The translations under genes and the position numbers were made by a program. Shown piece after piece: positions 49,581 to 59,494 of a DNA stretch of 64,000 bases (positions are counted from its first letter, which is position 1; the number at the start of each line of letters is the position of its first letter). The notes below the pieces were generated by a model. The model saw only the letters and a list, made by a program, of their open reading frames with translations, ran no database searches and was not told the origin of the DNA. Location of the stretch: the NCBI GenBank assembly GCA_028687995.1, contig JAQTZA010000013.1, positions 1 through 64,000 of the forward strand. Reading direction: 5' to 3'. The DNA is from Bacteroidales bacterium (GTDB lineage Bacteria > Bacteroidota > Bacteroidia > Bacteroidales > UBA7332).

Positions 49581-50216
49581 TTGGAAACAAATTTTGAACA
49601 GCTAATTATACAATTAACACTTGCTCTCCGACAGAAATTGCCAGGTGAAACTGCGCACAATAAAATGATATCAGAATATAGAAGGAATAGTCCGAACGAA
49701 TGGAATTTTGATAAGATTAAAGAGAGTGCAGTTTTGGCTCTGATTTATCCAAATGATGAGGGTAAAATTTGCATCCTTTTTACGCTTCGTCAAAGCGATA
49801 TCGGTGCGCACAGCGGACAAATCAGCTTGCCAGGTGGTCGTTACGAAGAGAATGATGGATCGTTGAAGCAAACAGCCTTGCGTGAGAGTTTCGAAGAAGT
49901 TGGAATCATTCCCGAAACCATTACGATTATCGGACAGTTGAGTGAAGTATTGATACCAAGAAGCGGATTCAGGGTGTTGCCATTTGTAGGATTTACAGAA
50001 AGGCGTCCTATTTTTAAAATTCAACCAGAGGAAGTGGCCGAATTGTTTGAGATTCCATTAAATGAGCTTTTTAAGGTACAAAATAAAAGTTCATTTCAAA
50101 TTGAAGATAAGCAGGGAAGAAAATACCACACACCATCCTATTTAGTAGATGGACATCATTTGTGGGGTGCAACTGCCATGATGATGGCAGAATTAGAAGA
50201 GGTAATAAGCACCTAA
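49581..50216 (+). CDS. NUDIX hydrolase, CoA pyrophosphatase-like
   Basis: GQISLPGGRYEENDGSLKQTALRESFEEVGI Nudix box; TTG start. Confidence 0.88.
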   Translation: METNFEQLIIQLTLALRQKLPGETAHNKMISEYRRNSPNEWNFDKIKESAVLALIYPNDEGKICILFTLRQSDIGAHSGQISLPGGRYEENDGSLKQTALRESFEEVGIIPETITIIGQLSEVLIPRSGFRVLPFVGFTERRPIFKIQPEEVAELFEIPLNELFKVQNKSSFQIEDKQGRKYHTPSYLVDGHHLWGATAMMMAELEEVIST

Positions 50217-50279
50217 ACGCAAAGGAGCAAAGACGCGAAGTTTCAATTCATTACGTCTTTGCTCCTATGTGTTCAATTC

Positions 50280-50609
50280 TTATTTCTTCAAAAAACAAGT
50301 TTTCAGTACAATACTACTACCATCAATTTTGCAATCTACCTCTTCGGGAACGTCTGTCAAGCGAATACTTTTCACTTTTGTACCCCGCTTGATCACCATG
50401 GAAGAGCCTTTTACTTTCAGATCTTTGATCACAGTTACGGCATCACCATCTTTCAGCTCTGCACCATTGCTGTCTCTTGAGACATCGTCCTGCGCACTCT
50501 CTTCATCACTTTTTGTCCATTCATGACCACAATCCGGACAGATAAACATCACACCATCGGTGTATGTATTGTCCATATCACAAACCGGACAATTTGAAAT
50601 TTCACTCAT
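50280..50609 (-). CDS. PhnA family zinc-ribbon protein
   Basis: CPVCDMDNTYTDGVMFICPDCGHEW; DGDAVTVIKDLKVKGSSMVIKRGTKVKSIRL. Confidence 0.9.
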   Translation of the reverse strand: MSEISNCPVCDMDNTYTDGVMFICPDCGHEWTKSDEESAQDDVSRDSNGAELKDGDAVTVIKDLKVKGSSMVIKRGTKVKSIRLTDVPEEVDCKIDGSSIVLKTCFLKK

Positions 50610-50633
50610 AATTTATTGATTTTGTTTAGAAAA

Positions 50634-51368
50634 TTAGTTTCTTTGACGTACCACTTCATACATCAAAACACCCGCTGCCACAGACACATTCAACGATGCG
50701 ATTGTTCCAAACTGAGGAATGGATACTTCATCATCGCAAAATTGTAAATGTTCACGAGCTACACCTGTATCTTCTGCACCCATCACCAAGGCAAGAGGTC
50801 CATTGTAATCTGCTTTGGTGTAATTGATGGAGGCCTTCTCGGTGGCTGCAATCAACTTGCACCCACTGTTTTTAAGAAACTGAAGCGCTTCCGTAATCGA
50901 TCTTTCGCGACATACCGGAATGTGCAACAATGCACCAGCAGAAGTCTTCACTGCATCGCCACCTACTGTCACGCTACCACGTTCGGGGATAACAATTGCA
51001 TCCACTCCGGCACATTCACATGTGCGAGCAATGGCTCCAAAATTACGCACATCGGTAATACCATCGAGTACCACGATAAAGGGAGTTTTTCCCTCTTCGT
51101 AAAGCATTGGGATAATATTTTCGAGTCTGTCATACGTAATTGCCGAGAGAAATGCCAGCACACCTTGGTGATTCTTCATCGTGATTCGGTTAATCTTTTC
51201 CACCGGAACTCGCTGAACAACAATGCCTTTACCTCTTAGTACTTCAAATAATTCTTTCGACAAATCACTTTGCAAATCGCGTTTCACCAAAATCTTATCA
51301 ATCTCTTTCCCGGCTTCTATAGCCTCCATTACAGCACGCATGCCAAAAATCATTTCGTTTTTTTCCAT
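50634..51368 (-). CDS. rlmB: 23S rRNA (guanosine-2'-O-)-methyltransferase RlmB-like (SpoU/TrmH)
   Basis: VVLDGITDVRNFGAIARTCECAGVDAIVIP; ALVMGAEDTGV; IASLNVSVAAGVLMYEVVRQR. Confidence 0.92.
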   Translation of the reverse strand: MEKNEMIFGMRAVMEAIEAGKEIDKILVKRDLQSDLSKELFEVLRGKGIVVQRVPVEKINRITMKNHQGVLAFLSAITYDRLENIIPMLYEEGKTPFIVVLDGITDVRNFGAIARTCECAGVDAIVIPERGSVTVGGDAVKTSAGALLHIPVCRERSITEALQFLKNSGCKLIAATEKASINYTKADYNGPLALVMGAEDTGVAREHLQFCDDEVSIPQFGTIASLNVSVAAGVLMYEVVRQRN

Positions 51369-53023
51369 TGATTTATTAATTCTTGCGCATTATTCAAAGC
51401 AGCTTGTGTAAGCTCTGCCCCACTCAACATGCGCGCGATTTCTACTGTTCTGTCCTGTTCTTTTATGGGGGTCAATCGGGTAGCTGTTGCCACCTCATTG
51501 TCCTCTTTGTACACCCGATAATGGTGATTTCCTTTCGAAGCAATTTGAGGTAAATGCGTGATGCTGACCACTTGCATATTCTGCGCCATTTCCCACATAA
51601 TCGCTCCCATCTTATCCGCAATTTCTCCTGAAACTCCTGTATCTATTTCATCAAAAATAATGGTGGGTAATGCACTTGCTCCGGCTATCATTGCTTTGAT
51701 ACAAAGCATCAAACGCGAAATTTCACCACCCGATGCTATTTCAGAAACGGGTTTAAGAGATGCGTTTTTATTAGCTGAAAATAAAATAGTTACGCCTTCT
51801 GAACCGTATTCATCCAACTGCTTTTTCGACTCGAATTCTGCCTCTATTTTCACGTTGGGCATTCCCAATGGAGATACCCGTTCGGTTAACTCATTCGCCA
51901 ATTTTGGAGCGGCTTGTTTACGCTTTTTCGTCAGTTGATTGGCTAGTTCCGATACCTTTTGCAATTGTTGCTCTACTTGCAAGGTCATCTTTTGCACCTC
52001 TTCATCCGACGAATCAATGGTTTGAATGCGCGCTTCGAATTGGTCTTGCAAATCGAGCAGTTCTTCTACGCTCTTCACCCGGTGCTTTTGCTGCAACGAA
52101 TAAATAGCACCCAACCGCTCTTCAACCTGAAGCAAACGCTCGGGATTGAATTCTACCTTCTCGATATCATCTTCAATCTCGGCATTCAGATCTTTCAAGT
52201 CAATGTAGTTCGATTCCAATCGTTTGAACATCTCTTCTCCGGCAGCATAGACCTTCGATACGCTACTCAACAGTTGAACGGCTTCTCTTAATCTACCTAT
52301 TGCTCCACTTTCATCATTGGATAGTAATGCATTTATTTTAAATAGATTACCTTTAATCTCTTCGGCGTGTGTGAGTGTATTTTGCTCGTGCTCCAGCTCC
52401 TCTTGTTCGCCGGAACGCAATCCTATTTCACTGATTTGATTGTATTGAAATCGCAGGTAATCCTCCTCTTTCTTTTCGGCATCAGCCTTCTCAATCAACT
52501 GTTTCAGATTGCTTTTGTACTGCTTATAGAGTTTAAATTCCGTCTGATAATTGAGCAACAGCTCTTTGTTATTGGCCATCAAATCGAGCACACGAAGCTG
52601 AAAATCGGCATCCGACAATAACAAATTCTGGTGTTGTGAATGAATATCAATCAACATCAAACCCAAATCTTTCAACTGAACCAGTGAGACCGGTGTATCG
52701 TTGATAAACGCCCTCGATTTTCCCGAAACCAATAATTCACGACGAAGAAGACAATTTTCGGTGTCGTATTCTATTTCGTTTTCCTCGAAAAAGGCAGCTA
52801 ATTTATAGGCAGAAATATCGAAACAACCCTCTATAATGCACTTGTTGGCACCATCCTTAATCGATTTGCTATCAAAGCGTTGACCCAAGATCAGAGAGAG
52901 TGCACCAAGAATGATTGATTTGCCGGCACCGGTTTCGCCCGTTATAACAGAAAAGCCGTCTTGAAAACTGACTTCAAGACGGTCTATCAATGCGTAATTT
53001 TGTATAAAAAGCGATTTTAACAT
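51350..53023 (-). CDS. recN: DNA repair protein RecN
   Basis: MLKSLFIQNYALIDRLEVSFQDGFSVITGETGAGKSIILGALSLILGQR; IFDEIDTGVSGEIADKMG. Confidence 0.96.
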   Translation of the reverse strand: MLKSLFIQNYALIDRLEVSFQDGFSVITGETGAGKSIILGALSLILGQRFDSKSIKDGANKCIIEGCFDISAYKLAAFFEENEIEYDTENCLLRRELLVSGKSRAFINDTPVSLVQLKDLGLMLIDIHSQHQNLLLSDADFQLRVLDLMANNKELLLNYQTEFKLYKQYKSNLKQLIEKADAEKKEEDYLRFQYNQISEIGLRSGEQEELEHEQNTLTHAEEIKGNLFKINALLSNDESGAIGRLREAVQLLSSVSKVYAAGEEMFKRLESNYIDLKDLNAEIEDDIEKVEFNPERLLQVEERLGAIYSLQQKHRVKSVEELLDLQDQFEARIQTIDSSDEEVQKMTLQVEQQLQKVSELANQLTKKRKQAAPKLANELTERVSPLGMPNVKIEAEFESKKQLDEYGSEGVTILFSANKNASLKPVSEIASGGEISRLMLCIKAMIAGASALPTIIFDEIDTGVSGEIADKMGAIMWEMAQNMQVVSITHLPQIASKGNHHYRVYKEDNEVATATRLTPIKEQDRTVEIARMLSGAELTQAALNNAQELINQWKKTK

Positions 53024-53031
53024 AGAAAGTT

Positions 53032-53934
53032 TTAACGACGAATAGATTCGTAACGTCCTGTTTGAGCAGGAAATACATCAGATAAAATTTTATACACGGC
53101 TTCCTTTTCAGTCGGTGTTCCTTTCGAAAACACATCATTCAGTTCATCGAGTTTTGCATCCGAAAAAATGGTTAGCAAAACAGTCGTGGGACGTGCATCA
53201 TACACAGTTTTTAAAATTCCAAGCGACTCAGCAATCACCGACCGACCTTTGTCGGGATTAATGCTCATTTGATCGAGCCCCAATCGATGATATTGATAGA
53301 GCATAAGCCTGTAATCCTTTATTCCATCGTCTAAAAAAGCAGCTACAATTGCGGGTCTATTTTTCGGACTATCAAACGCTTGCCAACCAGTTTCCATATT
53401 CGATTGAGCCAGGTTCATGATCTGTTCGGCTCTCGTATAGAATGCTGTACCGCCCATTGGCGAAAAGCTATCGAAATCCATACCCAAAATAATATTGACA
53501 TAAAATGCCACGACAGCGGTCAGATTTCCTTCAAATTTGTTATCTGAAAGTTGTAACGGATCAAACTCTACATAATTAAAATCGAATGATACATCCCTGA
53601 AATTAAGCAATGTAGATGAATAAATCGAGTTGTAAATCGGCCTTCTAGATTGCACTTGCAGCTCTGCTTTATAGCGATTATTACCACTCTCTTCTTTGAT
53701 AGTAATCACAAAACTGCAATCTAATTTTTCAACTGGCGAGAATTGGGCATTTGTCCATTTTCGGTTATTCAAAAATTCAGTTAACGCCGTTTGCAGTGAA
53801 GTAAACACCTGCTTATTTGTTCCCTGAATTTGATCAGAATTGATTTGAACCCTGCAATTCAATTCCTGAGCTTCCATCGCAAAATAGGAAAGCAAGAAGA
53901 ATAGCAAGAATAATGTTCTATTTAACAACCTCAT
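53032..53934 (-). CDS. DUF4835 family protein (possibly T9SS-associated PorD-like)
   Basis: Signal peptide; ELNCRVQINSDQIQGTNKQVFTSLQTALTEFLNNRKWTNAQF; position between recN and coaBC. Confidence 0.82.
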   Translation of the reverse strand: MRLLNRTLFLLFFLLSYFAMEAQELNCRVQINSDQIQGTNKQVFTSLQTALTEFLNNRKWTNAQFSPVEKLDCSFVITIKEESGNNRYKAELQVQSRRPIYNSIYSSTLLNFRDVSFDFNYVEFDPLQLSDNKFEGNLTAVVAFYVNIILGMDFDSFSPMGGTAFYTRAEQIMNLAQSNMETGWQAFDSPKNRPAIVAAFLDDGIKDYRLMLYQYHRLGLDQMSINPDKGRSVIAESLGILKTVYDARPTTVLLTIFSDAKLDELNDVFSKGTPTEKEAVYKILSDVFPAQTGRYESIRR

Positions 53935-53955
53935 ATTCAGTAATGTAAATCGCAA

Positions 53956-55161
53956 TTATTTATTAAAATGTTGAACTAATCGATCAATAATGTCTGAAGC
54001 CACAGCTTGTTTCGATTTCAATTCGAAATCTGAAATTTCGCCACTTTTCTCAATGATTGAAATTTGGTTGGTATCGTGACGAAAGCCTGCTCCTGTATTT
54101 TGCAACGAGTTTAAAACGATAAAATCAAGGTTTTTACGCTCTAATTTACTTTGAGCATTTGACTGTTCATCGTTAGTTTCGAGCGCAAAGCCTACCAAAA
54201 TCTGCTTTTCTCGTTTCGATTTGCCTAAGGTAGCTGCAATATCTTGTGTCGGTTTAAGTCGAATAACTAAATCGTCCTTTTCACGTTTGATCTTTTCGTG
54301 GCTTGAAGATTCTGGTGTAAAATCTGCCACTGCAGCGCAAAGAATAGCACTATCAGCCGTTTTAAAAGCATTAGTGGCAGCTTCAAACATCTCTTGAGCT
54401 GATTCCACGTCAATTCGTTGGATATTTGGTATTTGCGTCTCTAAATTAACTGGGCCACACACCAAAGTAACTTCTGCTCCACGTTTAGCACACTCTTCTG
54501 CCAGAGCAAATCCCATCTTTCCAGATGAATAATTACCTATAAAACGTACAGGATCTATCTTTTCGTAAGTCGGACCGGCAGTAATTACGATTTTTTTTCC
54601 AGTTAGCTCTTTTTTTATAGAAAAATAGTCCTCTAAAATAGCCACAATCTCCTCTGGTTCAGCCATTCTGCCCTTTCCTTCCAAACCACTTGCCAATTCA
54701 CCAATTCCAGGCTCAATTACGATATTCCCAAAAGAAGTAAGTGTTTGTATATTTTGTTGTGTAGTGGGATGAGCATACATGTCTAAATCCATTGTCGGGG
54801 CAAAAAAAACGGGGCAACGTGCTGATAAATAGGTCGTCAAGAGTAAATTATCCGCTACACCATTCGCCATTTTCGCCATTGTATTGGCAGTTGCTGGTGC
54901 CACAACATAAGCGTCTGCCCACAATCCCAATTTGACGTGACTATTCCACTCTCCATTGGTTGGATCAAAGAAATCGACCAATATCGGATTTTTGGAGAGT
55001 GTAGCAAGCGTCAAAGGCGTAATGAATTCCTTTGCCAAAGTTGTCATAATCACCTTTACTTCAGCACCTTGCTTCACTAACAAGCGCACCAATTGTGCAC
55101 ACTTATAAGCTGCAATTCCGCCTGAAATACCTAGGACAATTTTCTTGGATTTGAGAGTCAT
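53956..55161 (-). CDS. coaBC: Bifunctional phosphopantothenoylcysteine decarboxylase/synthase
   Basis: KKIVLGISGGIAAYKCAQLVRLLVKQGAEVKVIMT; ITAGPTYEKIDPVRFIGNYSSGKMG. Start at Met35 of the track ORF. Confidence 0.95.
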   Translation of the reverse strand: MTLKSKKIVLGISGGIAAYKCAQLVRLLVKQGAEVKVIMTTLAKEFITPLTLATLSKNPILVDFFDPTNGEWNSHVKLGLWADAYVVAPATANTMAKMANGVADNLLLTTYLSARCPVFFAPTMDLDMYAHPTTQQNIQTLTSFGNIVIEPGIGELASGLEGKGRMAEPEEIVAILEDYFSIKKELTGKKIVITAGPTYEKIDPVRFIGNYSSGKMGFALAEECAKRGAEVTLVCGPVNLETQIPNIQRIDVESAQEMFEAATNAFKTADSAILCAAVADFTPESSSHEKIKREKDDLVIRLKPTQDIAATLGKSKREKQILVGFALETNDEQSNAQSKLERKNLDFIVLNSLQNTGAGFRHDTNQISIIEKSGEISDFELKSKQAVASDIIDRLVQHFNK

Positions 55162-55270
55162 ACTATAAAAAATTATTGCCGCGACAAGCTCACTTGATGA
55201 GATGTGACGGCTACTAATTTGTAAAAATAAATGGTCAACTCCTTTCAACAAAGAATTGACCAAATCTATA

Positions 55271-56038
55271 TTAATGGTTTAATTCTCTGAGTTTTATATT
55301 CGTCAGAACTTTCTTGGTATGAAGTGTGAAATCACCTTTCATCATCCAACCATAATAACCAATATCTTCTTTTAAAACTTCTGTAACAGGTTTGCCTTTG
55401 TATTTTCCAAAATTGAAAACCTCTACTCCATTATCATCATAAATTATGCGTCCTGCAAAATCTACATTCTTTGTTTGAGTTGAGAATTCAGCCAAAAAAG
55501 ACATATCATTTTGCAAATTCGAATAACGATCGAGTTGCGCTTTTAGAATTTCATAAGTAGCACGCGTGTCCGCCTCTGCTGTATGTGCATTTTCCAACTC
55601 TTTGTCGCAAAAAAACTTCAACGCTGCCGCCAATGTTCGCTGCTCCATCTTGTGAAAAATCGTCTGCACATCTACCAATTTACGTTTGGTCATATCGATA
55701 TCGACATCTGCTCGCAAAAATTCTTCGGCCAACAGCGGAATATCGAAACGGTTTGAATTGTATCCAGCCAAATCGCAACCTTCCAAATCTCGCGCCAGCA
55801 CTTTTGCTATCTCTTTGAATTTCGGACAATTTGCAACCTTCTCATCAGTAATACCATGAATAGCTGTTGAACTTGGAGGAATCGGCATATCTGGATTGAC
55901 CAAAATCGTCTTCGTCTCCTCTTTTCCATTTGGATGAACCTTCAAATAACAGATTTCAACTATTCTGTCAGCTGCAGGATTGGTTCCAGTAGTTTCAAGA
56001 TCAAAAAAAACGATTGGATTCTTTAAATTTAACTGCAT
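55271..56038 (-). CDS. DnaQ-like 3'-5' exonuclease
   Basis: PIVFFDLETTGTNPAADRIVEI; AGYNSNRFDIPLL; AHTAEADTRATYEIL. Confidence 0.92.
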   Translation of the reverse strand: MQLNLKNPIVFFDLETTGTNPAADRIVEICYLKVHPNGKEETKTILVNPDMPIPPSSTAIHGITDEKVANCPKFKEIAKVLARDLEGCDLAGYNSNRFDIPLLAEEFLRADVDIDMTKRKLVDVQTIFHKMEQRTLAAALKFFCDKELENAHTAEADTRATYEILKAQLDRYSNLQNDMSFLAEFSTQTKNVDFAGRIIYDDNGVEVFNFGKYKGKPVTEVLKEDIGYYGWMMKGDFTLHTKKVLTNIKLRELNH

Positions 56039-56084
56039 ATAATGTATTATAATGTATTCTGATATAGTCGATTACGACTTTCAA

Positions 56085-57209
56085 TTAGTCATTCAGCATC
56101 ATTGGCATCAACAGCATCAACAAGTCTTCATTTTCCTCTTGTTCCAAAGGAAGAACAATACCTGCACGTGATGGATCAGCCAACTCAAGAATCACTTCGG
56201 TAGAATTGATATTATTGAGAATGTCAACCAAAAAAGATGATTTAAATCCAATTTTAATTGCCATATCGCTATATTGACATGAAACTGCCTCTTCGGCTGA
56301 TGTTGAGAAATCGATATCTTGTGCGGTAATCATGATGCGATTGTCCTCCACTTGCAATTTAATCAAATTACTTCCTTGATTAGAAAAGTGAGACACTCGA
56401 CGCAATGCAGACATCAACTGTATGCGGTCAACCGTAATTCTGAATGGATTATTTTGAGGAATTACCGAGTTATAGTTAGGGAAACGACCCTCTATTAATC
56501 GGCAAATGATTTTATAATTGGCGAAAGTAAAATTCGCAATTCTGTCATCGAACGCAACCTCTACCGATCCTTGCTCTTTAGGCAAGATATTTTTCAACAT
56601 CGTAGCTGGTTTTTTGGGCAATATAAATGCTGCTTTAGTACCTGCTTTCACCGTTTCGTTACGGAAACGAACTAGTTTGTGACTATCAGACGAGACAAAC
56701 GTAATATCATCTTCGTTGATGTCGAAATAGATACCATTCATTACTGGACGAAGTTCATCGTCAGCTGTAGCAAAAATTGTACGATTAATACCGTTGAGCA
56801 ACGCCATCACTTCTACGTTGAATGAAGTATTATTTTCTCTCAAAACTGGACTTTGGGGATAGTCATCTCCTTGTTGTCCAATCAAATTGTATTTACCGTT
56901 CTGATAATTAATCAATATTTCGAGACTGCTATCATCGATATCGAAAGTTAGTGGTTGTTCTGGTAATTCTCGAATTGGATCAAGTAAATTTTTTGCAACA
57001 ATGGCAAAAACTCCATCCCCCTCTGAATCAGCCACTTGAAGCGATGTAATTAACGTAGTATCACCATCTGAAGCAGTCAGAGTAAGTTGACTACCAGTCA
57101 ATGAAAATAAGAAACTATCCAAAATTGGAATGGTGTTTTTAGAGTTAATCACTCGACCAATCGTCTGCAAATGTGCCAATAAATCTGTGCTGGATACTAC
57201 AAATTTCAT
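56085..57209 (-). CDS. dnaN: DNA polymerase III subunit beta
   Basis: MKFVVSSTDLLAHLQTIGRVINSKNTIPILDSFLF; C-terminal LLMLLMPMMLND. Confidence 0.96.
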   Translation of the reverse strand: MKFVVSSTDLLAHLQTIGRVINSKNTIPILDSFLFSLTGSQLTLTASDGDTTLITSLQVADSEGDGVFAIVAKNLLDPIRELPEQPLTFDIDDSSLEILINYQNGKYNLIGQQGDDYPQSPVLRENNTSFNVEVMALLNGINRTIFATADDELRPVMNGIYFDINEDDITFVSSDSHKLVRFRNETVKAGTKAAFILPKKPATMLKNILPKEQGSVEVAFDDRIANFTFANYKIICRLIEGRFPNYNSVIPQNNPFRITVDRIQLMSALRRVSHFSNQGSNLIKLQVEDNRIMITAQDIDFSTSAEEAVSCQYSDMAIKIGFKSSFLVDILNNINSTEVILELADPSRAGIVLPLEQEENEDLLMLLMPMMLND

Positions 57210-57370
57210 AATGATTAATTTTATTCAGTTGATATTGATTTTAGCTTTATTTCGTGCAATGTAAAGAATTGCAAACTTACATAAAAAATTCTCTCATTCC
57301 AATCTATTAAATGCCAATTTACTCAAATAGAAGTGCAAAGTTCAAGATTTAAAGTTGATTCTTACCATTC

Positions 57371-57401
57371 TTGCTCCTTCTCTCAAAAACGATTACCTTT
57401 G
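57371..57401 (+). promoter_or_regulatory. Bacteroidota-type promoter upstream of the TonB-dependent receptor
   Basis: TTG (57371-57373) - 20 bp - TACCTTTG (57394-57401). Confidence 0.55.
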
Positions 57402-57440
57402 CATCGACAATTATTTATTATAAATCAAAATCAAATTTTT

Positions 57441-59417
57441 ATGAAAAATGGAAAAGTGAGTTCGTCAATTTGTTTCCGACGATGGACTCGAAAAAACTTT
57501 GCGGCTTTTGCGAATCTAGGCAAAGTAGTGAAAATCGGAGTGTTAGTAGCCGGTTTTTCAATGATTAATTCAACCATCGCTAAAGGTGAAAACACATTGG
57601 TGAAAGACTCTTTAAGCAGCGATCGTGAATTGGAATTGAAAGAGGTAACCGTAACGGGCAGTAAAGTTGAAAGCCTACAAGGTTTAACTACAACACAACA
57701 AGTTATCTCTAAACGCGACATCGAGCGATTACCCATCGTCGGTCTCGAAAGTGCACTAAAACAATCAACTGGCATCGATATTCGCGAACGCGGTACCCGA
57801 GGCGTCCAAGCCGATCTCTCTATTCGCGGTGGGTCATTCGACCAAAGCCTAATCTTTCTCAATGGTGTCAATTTTACCGATTCCCGCACCGGACACCAAA
57901 ACCTCTCCCTTCCTATCGACATTGAAATTGTTGACAAAATCAATTTACTTCACGGATTAACAACTCCTGGCGCTATAACCGGAGCAATCAATCTAATTAC
58001 AGCAACCTCTGAAAAGAGCTATCTGAATGCAGAAGTTTCTGCTGGACAATTTGGCTATCAATTGTATAGATTGAATGGAAATTATCATTTTGAAAGCACA
58101 AATTTATTTGCTGCAGTATCTCAGAAAAAATCTGATGGCTATGTAGCTAATACCGATTTTGAAACTACAAACGCATTTATACACATCAGGCACACTTGCC
58201 CTCGTTTAGGTCAATTCGACCTACAAACAGGATATCAAGTAAAAGCTTTTGGAGCCAATGCATTCTACACATTAGCATATCCTAACCAATACGAAAGAAC
58301 CCGTACCGCTATCGCATCATTGGGTTGGAATAAAATATTGGATAAAATAGTATTGACCTCTAATGTCAATTACAAGCGAGTATACGACAAGTTTCAAATG
58401 AAAGACATTAATAAAACGTTTTATCATCGAACAGACGATTATGGAGCGTCATTTTTAACCACCTATTACTCTTCTATCGGAAAAACATTCCTTGGAGCAG
58501 ACTACAAATTGAGTCATATATATAGTAACAATATTGGAGATTCTATCGCTTCACGCATTTCGGTTCCAGGTGAAACAAATGCATTTTATTATCTCGAGAA
58601 ACAACGAGAAACTGCAAATATATTCATCAAACAACGAGTGAATGTATCTGATTTGCAGGTTGAAGGGGATATTAATTATGCAATTACTTCGTTTGGCGAT
58701 GATATACTCTGGGGTTTAAATGCGAGTTATGAACTACTTTCGTGGTTGAATGTTACTGCCAATGCTAATCACAACATTCGTATTCCAACTTTTACCGATT
58801 TATATTACAAATCTGCCACCCAAATTAGCGATCCAAATTTGAAATTGGAGAACTCAACTTCATTTGATCTTGGATTAGATACAAAAATCGGAAATATAGA
58901 TGCTTCTGCATCTGTTTTTAGTCGTCGTATCAACGAAATGATAGATTGGGTGAAATATACTCCAACAGATAAATGGAGAGCCATTAATTATGCAGAAATG
59001 AACACGACTGGCATAGAAGCATCCGTATCTATCTCATTTGAGAAGTACATAAAAACCATTGCGTTGAATTACACACATTTAAACTCTGACAATCCGGCAG
59101 GAACTTGGATTTCAAAATACGCACTTTGTTATTTGAGGGATAAATTGGTCGCTTCTACTCAAATTGCAATAACTGATAAATTGATGTTAGGCATTGTGGG
59201 AACTTATTGGAACAGAAATGACAGCTTTTCGGAAGTAAGTGGAAGTCAATATAACTACCTATCTTATTTTACTCTTGATTCAAAGATCACTTGGAGTGAA
59301 AAACATTATACTTTGAAAATTGAAGGTAGTAATTTAACCAATACGAAATATTTCGATTTTGGAGGTTTGATACAACCAGGTACTTGGATTAACGGTGGTA
59401 TCATTTTCAAATTATAA
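57441..59417 (+). CDS. TonB-dependent outer-membrane receptor
   Basis: LKEVTVTGSKVESLQGLTTTQQVISKRDIERLPIVGLESALKQSTGIDIRERGTRGVQADLSIRGGSFDQSLIFLNG plug; C-terminal beta strand WINGGIIFKL. Confidence 0.93.
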   Translation: MKNGKVSSSICFRRWTRKNFAAFANLGKVVKIGVLVAGFSMINSTIAKGENTLVKDSLSSDRELELKEVTVTGSKVESLQGLTTTQQVISKRDIERLPIVGLESALKQSTGIDIRERGTRGVQADLSIRGGSFDQSLIFLNGVNFTDSRTGHQNLSLPIDIEIVDKINLLHGLTTPGAITGAINLITATSEKSYLNAEVSAGQFGYQLYRLNGNYHFESTNLFAAVSQKKSDGYVANTDFETTNAFIHIRHTCPRLGQFDLQTGYQVKAFGANAFYTLAYPNQYERTRTAIASLGWNKILDKIVLTSNVNYKRVYDKFQMKDINKTFYHRTDDYGASFLTTYYSSIGKTFLGADYKLSHIYSNNIGDSIASRISVPGETNAFYYLEKQRETANIFIKQRVNVSDLQVEGDINYAITSFGDDILWGLNASYELLSWLNVTANANHNIRIPTFTDLYYKSATQISDPNLKLENSTSFDLGLDTKIGNIDASASVFSRRINEMIDWVKYTPTDKWRAINYAEMNTTGIEASVSISFEKYIKTIALNYTHLNSDNPAGTWISKYALCYLRDKLVASTQIAITDKLMLGIVGTYWNRNDSFSEVSGSQYNYLSYFTLDSKITWSEKHYTLKIEGSNLTNTKYFDFGGLIQPGTWINGGIIFKL

Positions 59418-59434
59418 CACTAGATCCTAAACTT

Positions 59435-59474
59435 AAAAGAGCGAATTCATTGATTTCTGAATTCGCTCTTTTTG
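59435..59474. terminator. Bidirectional terminator
   Basis: AAAAGAGCGAATTCA/TGAATTCGCTCTTTTT between convergent genes. Confidence 0.85.
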
Positions 59475-59494
59475 TATAAATAATTTTGGACTAA

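Noticed and set aside
57210-57440. Possible cobalamin riboswitch upstream of the TonB-dependent receptor, considered because its N-terminus looks BtuB-like
   Set aside because: No B12-box-like or conserved core sequence seen; only a standard promoter was identifiable.
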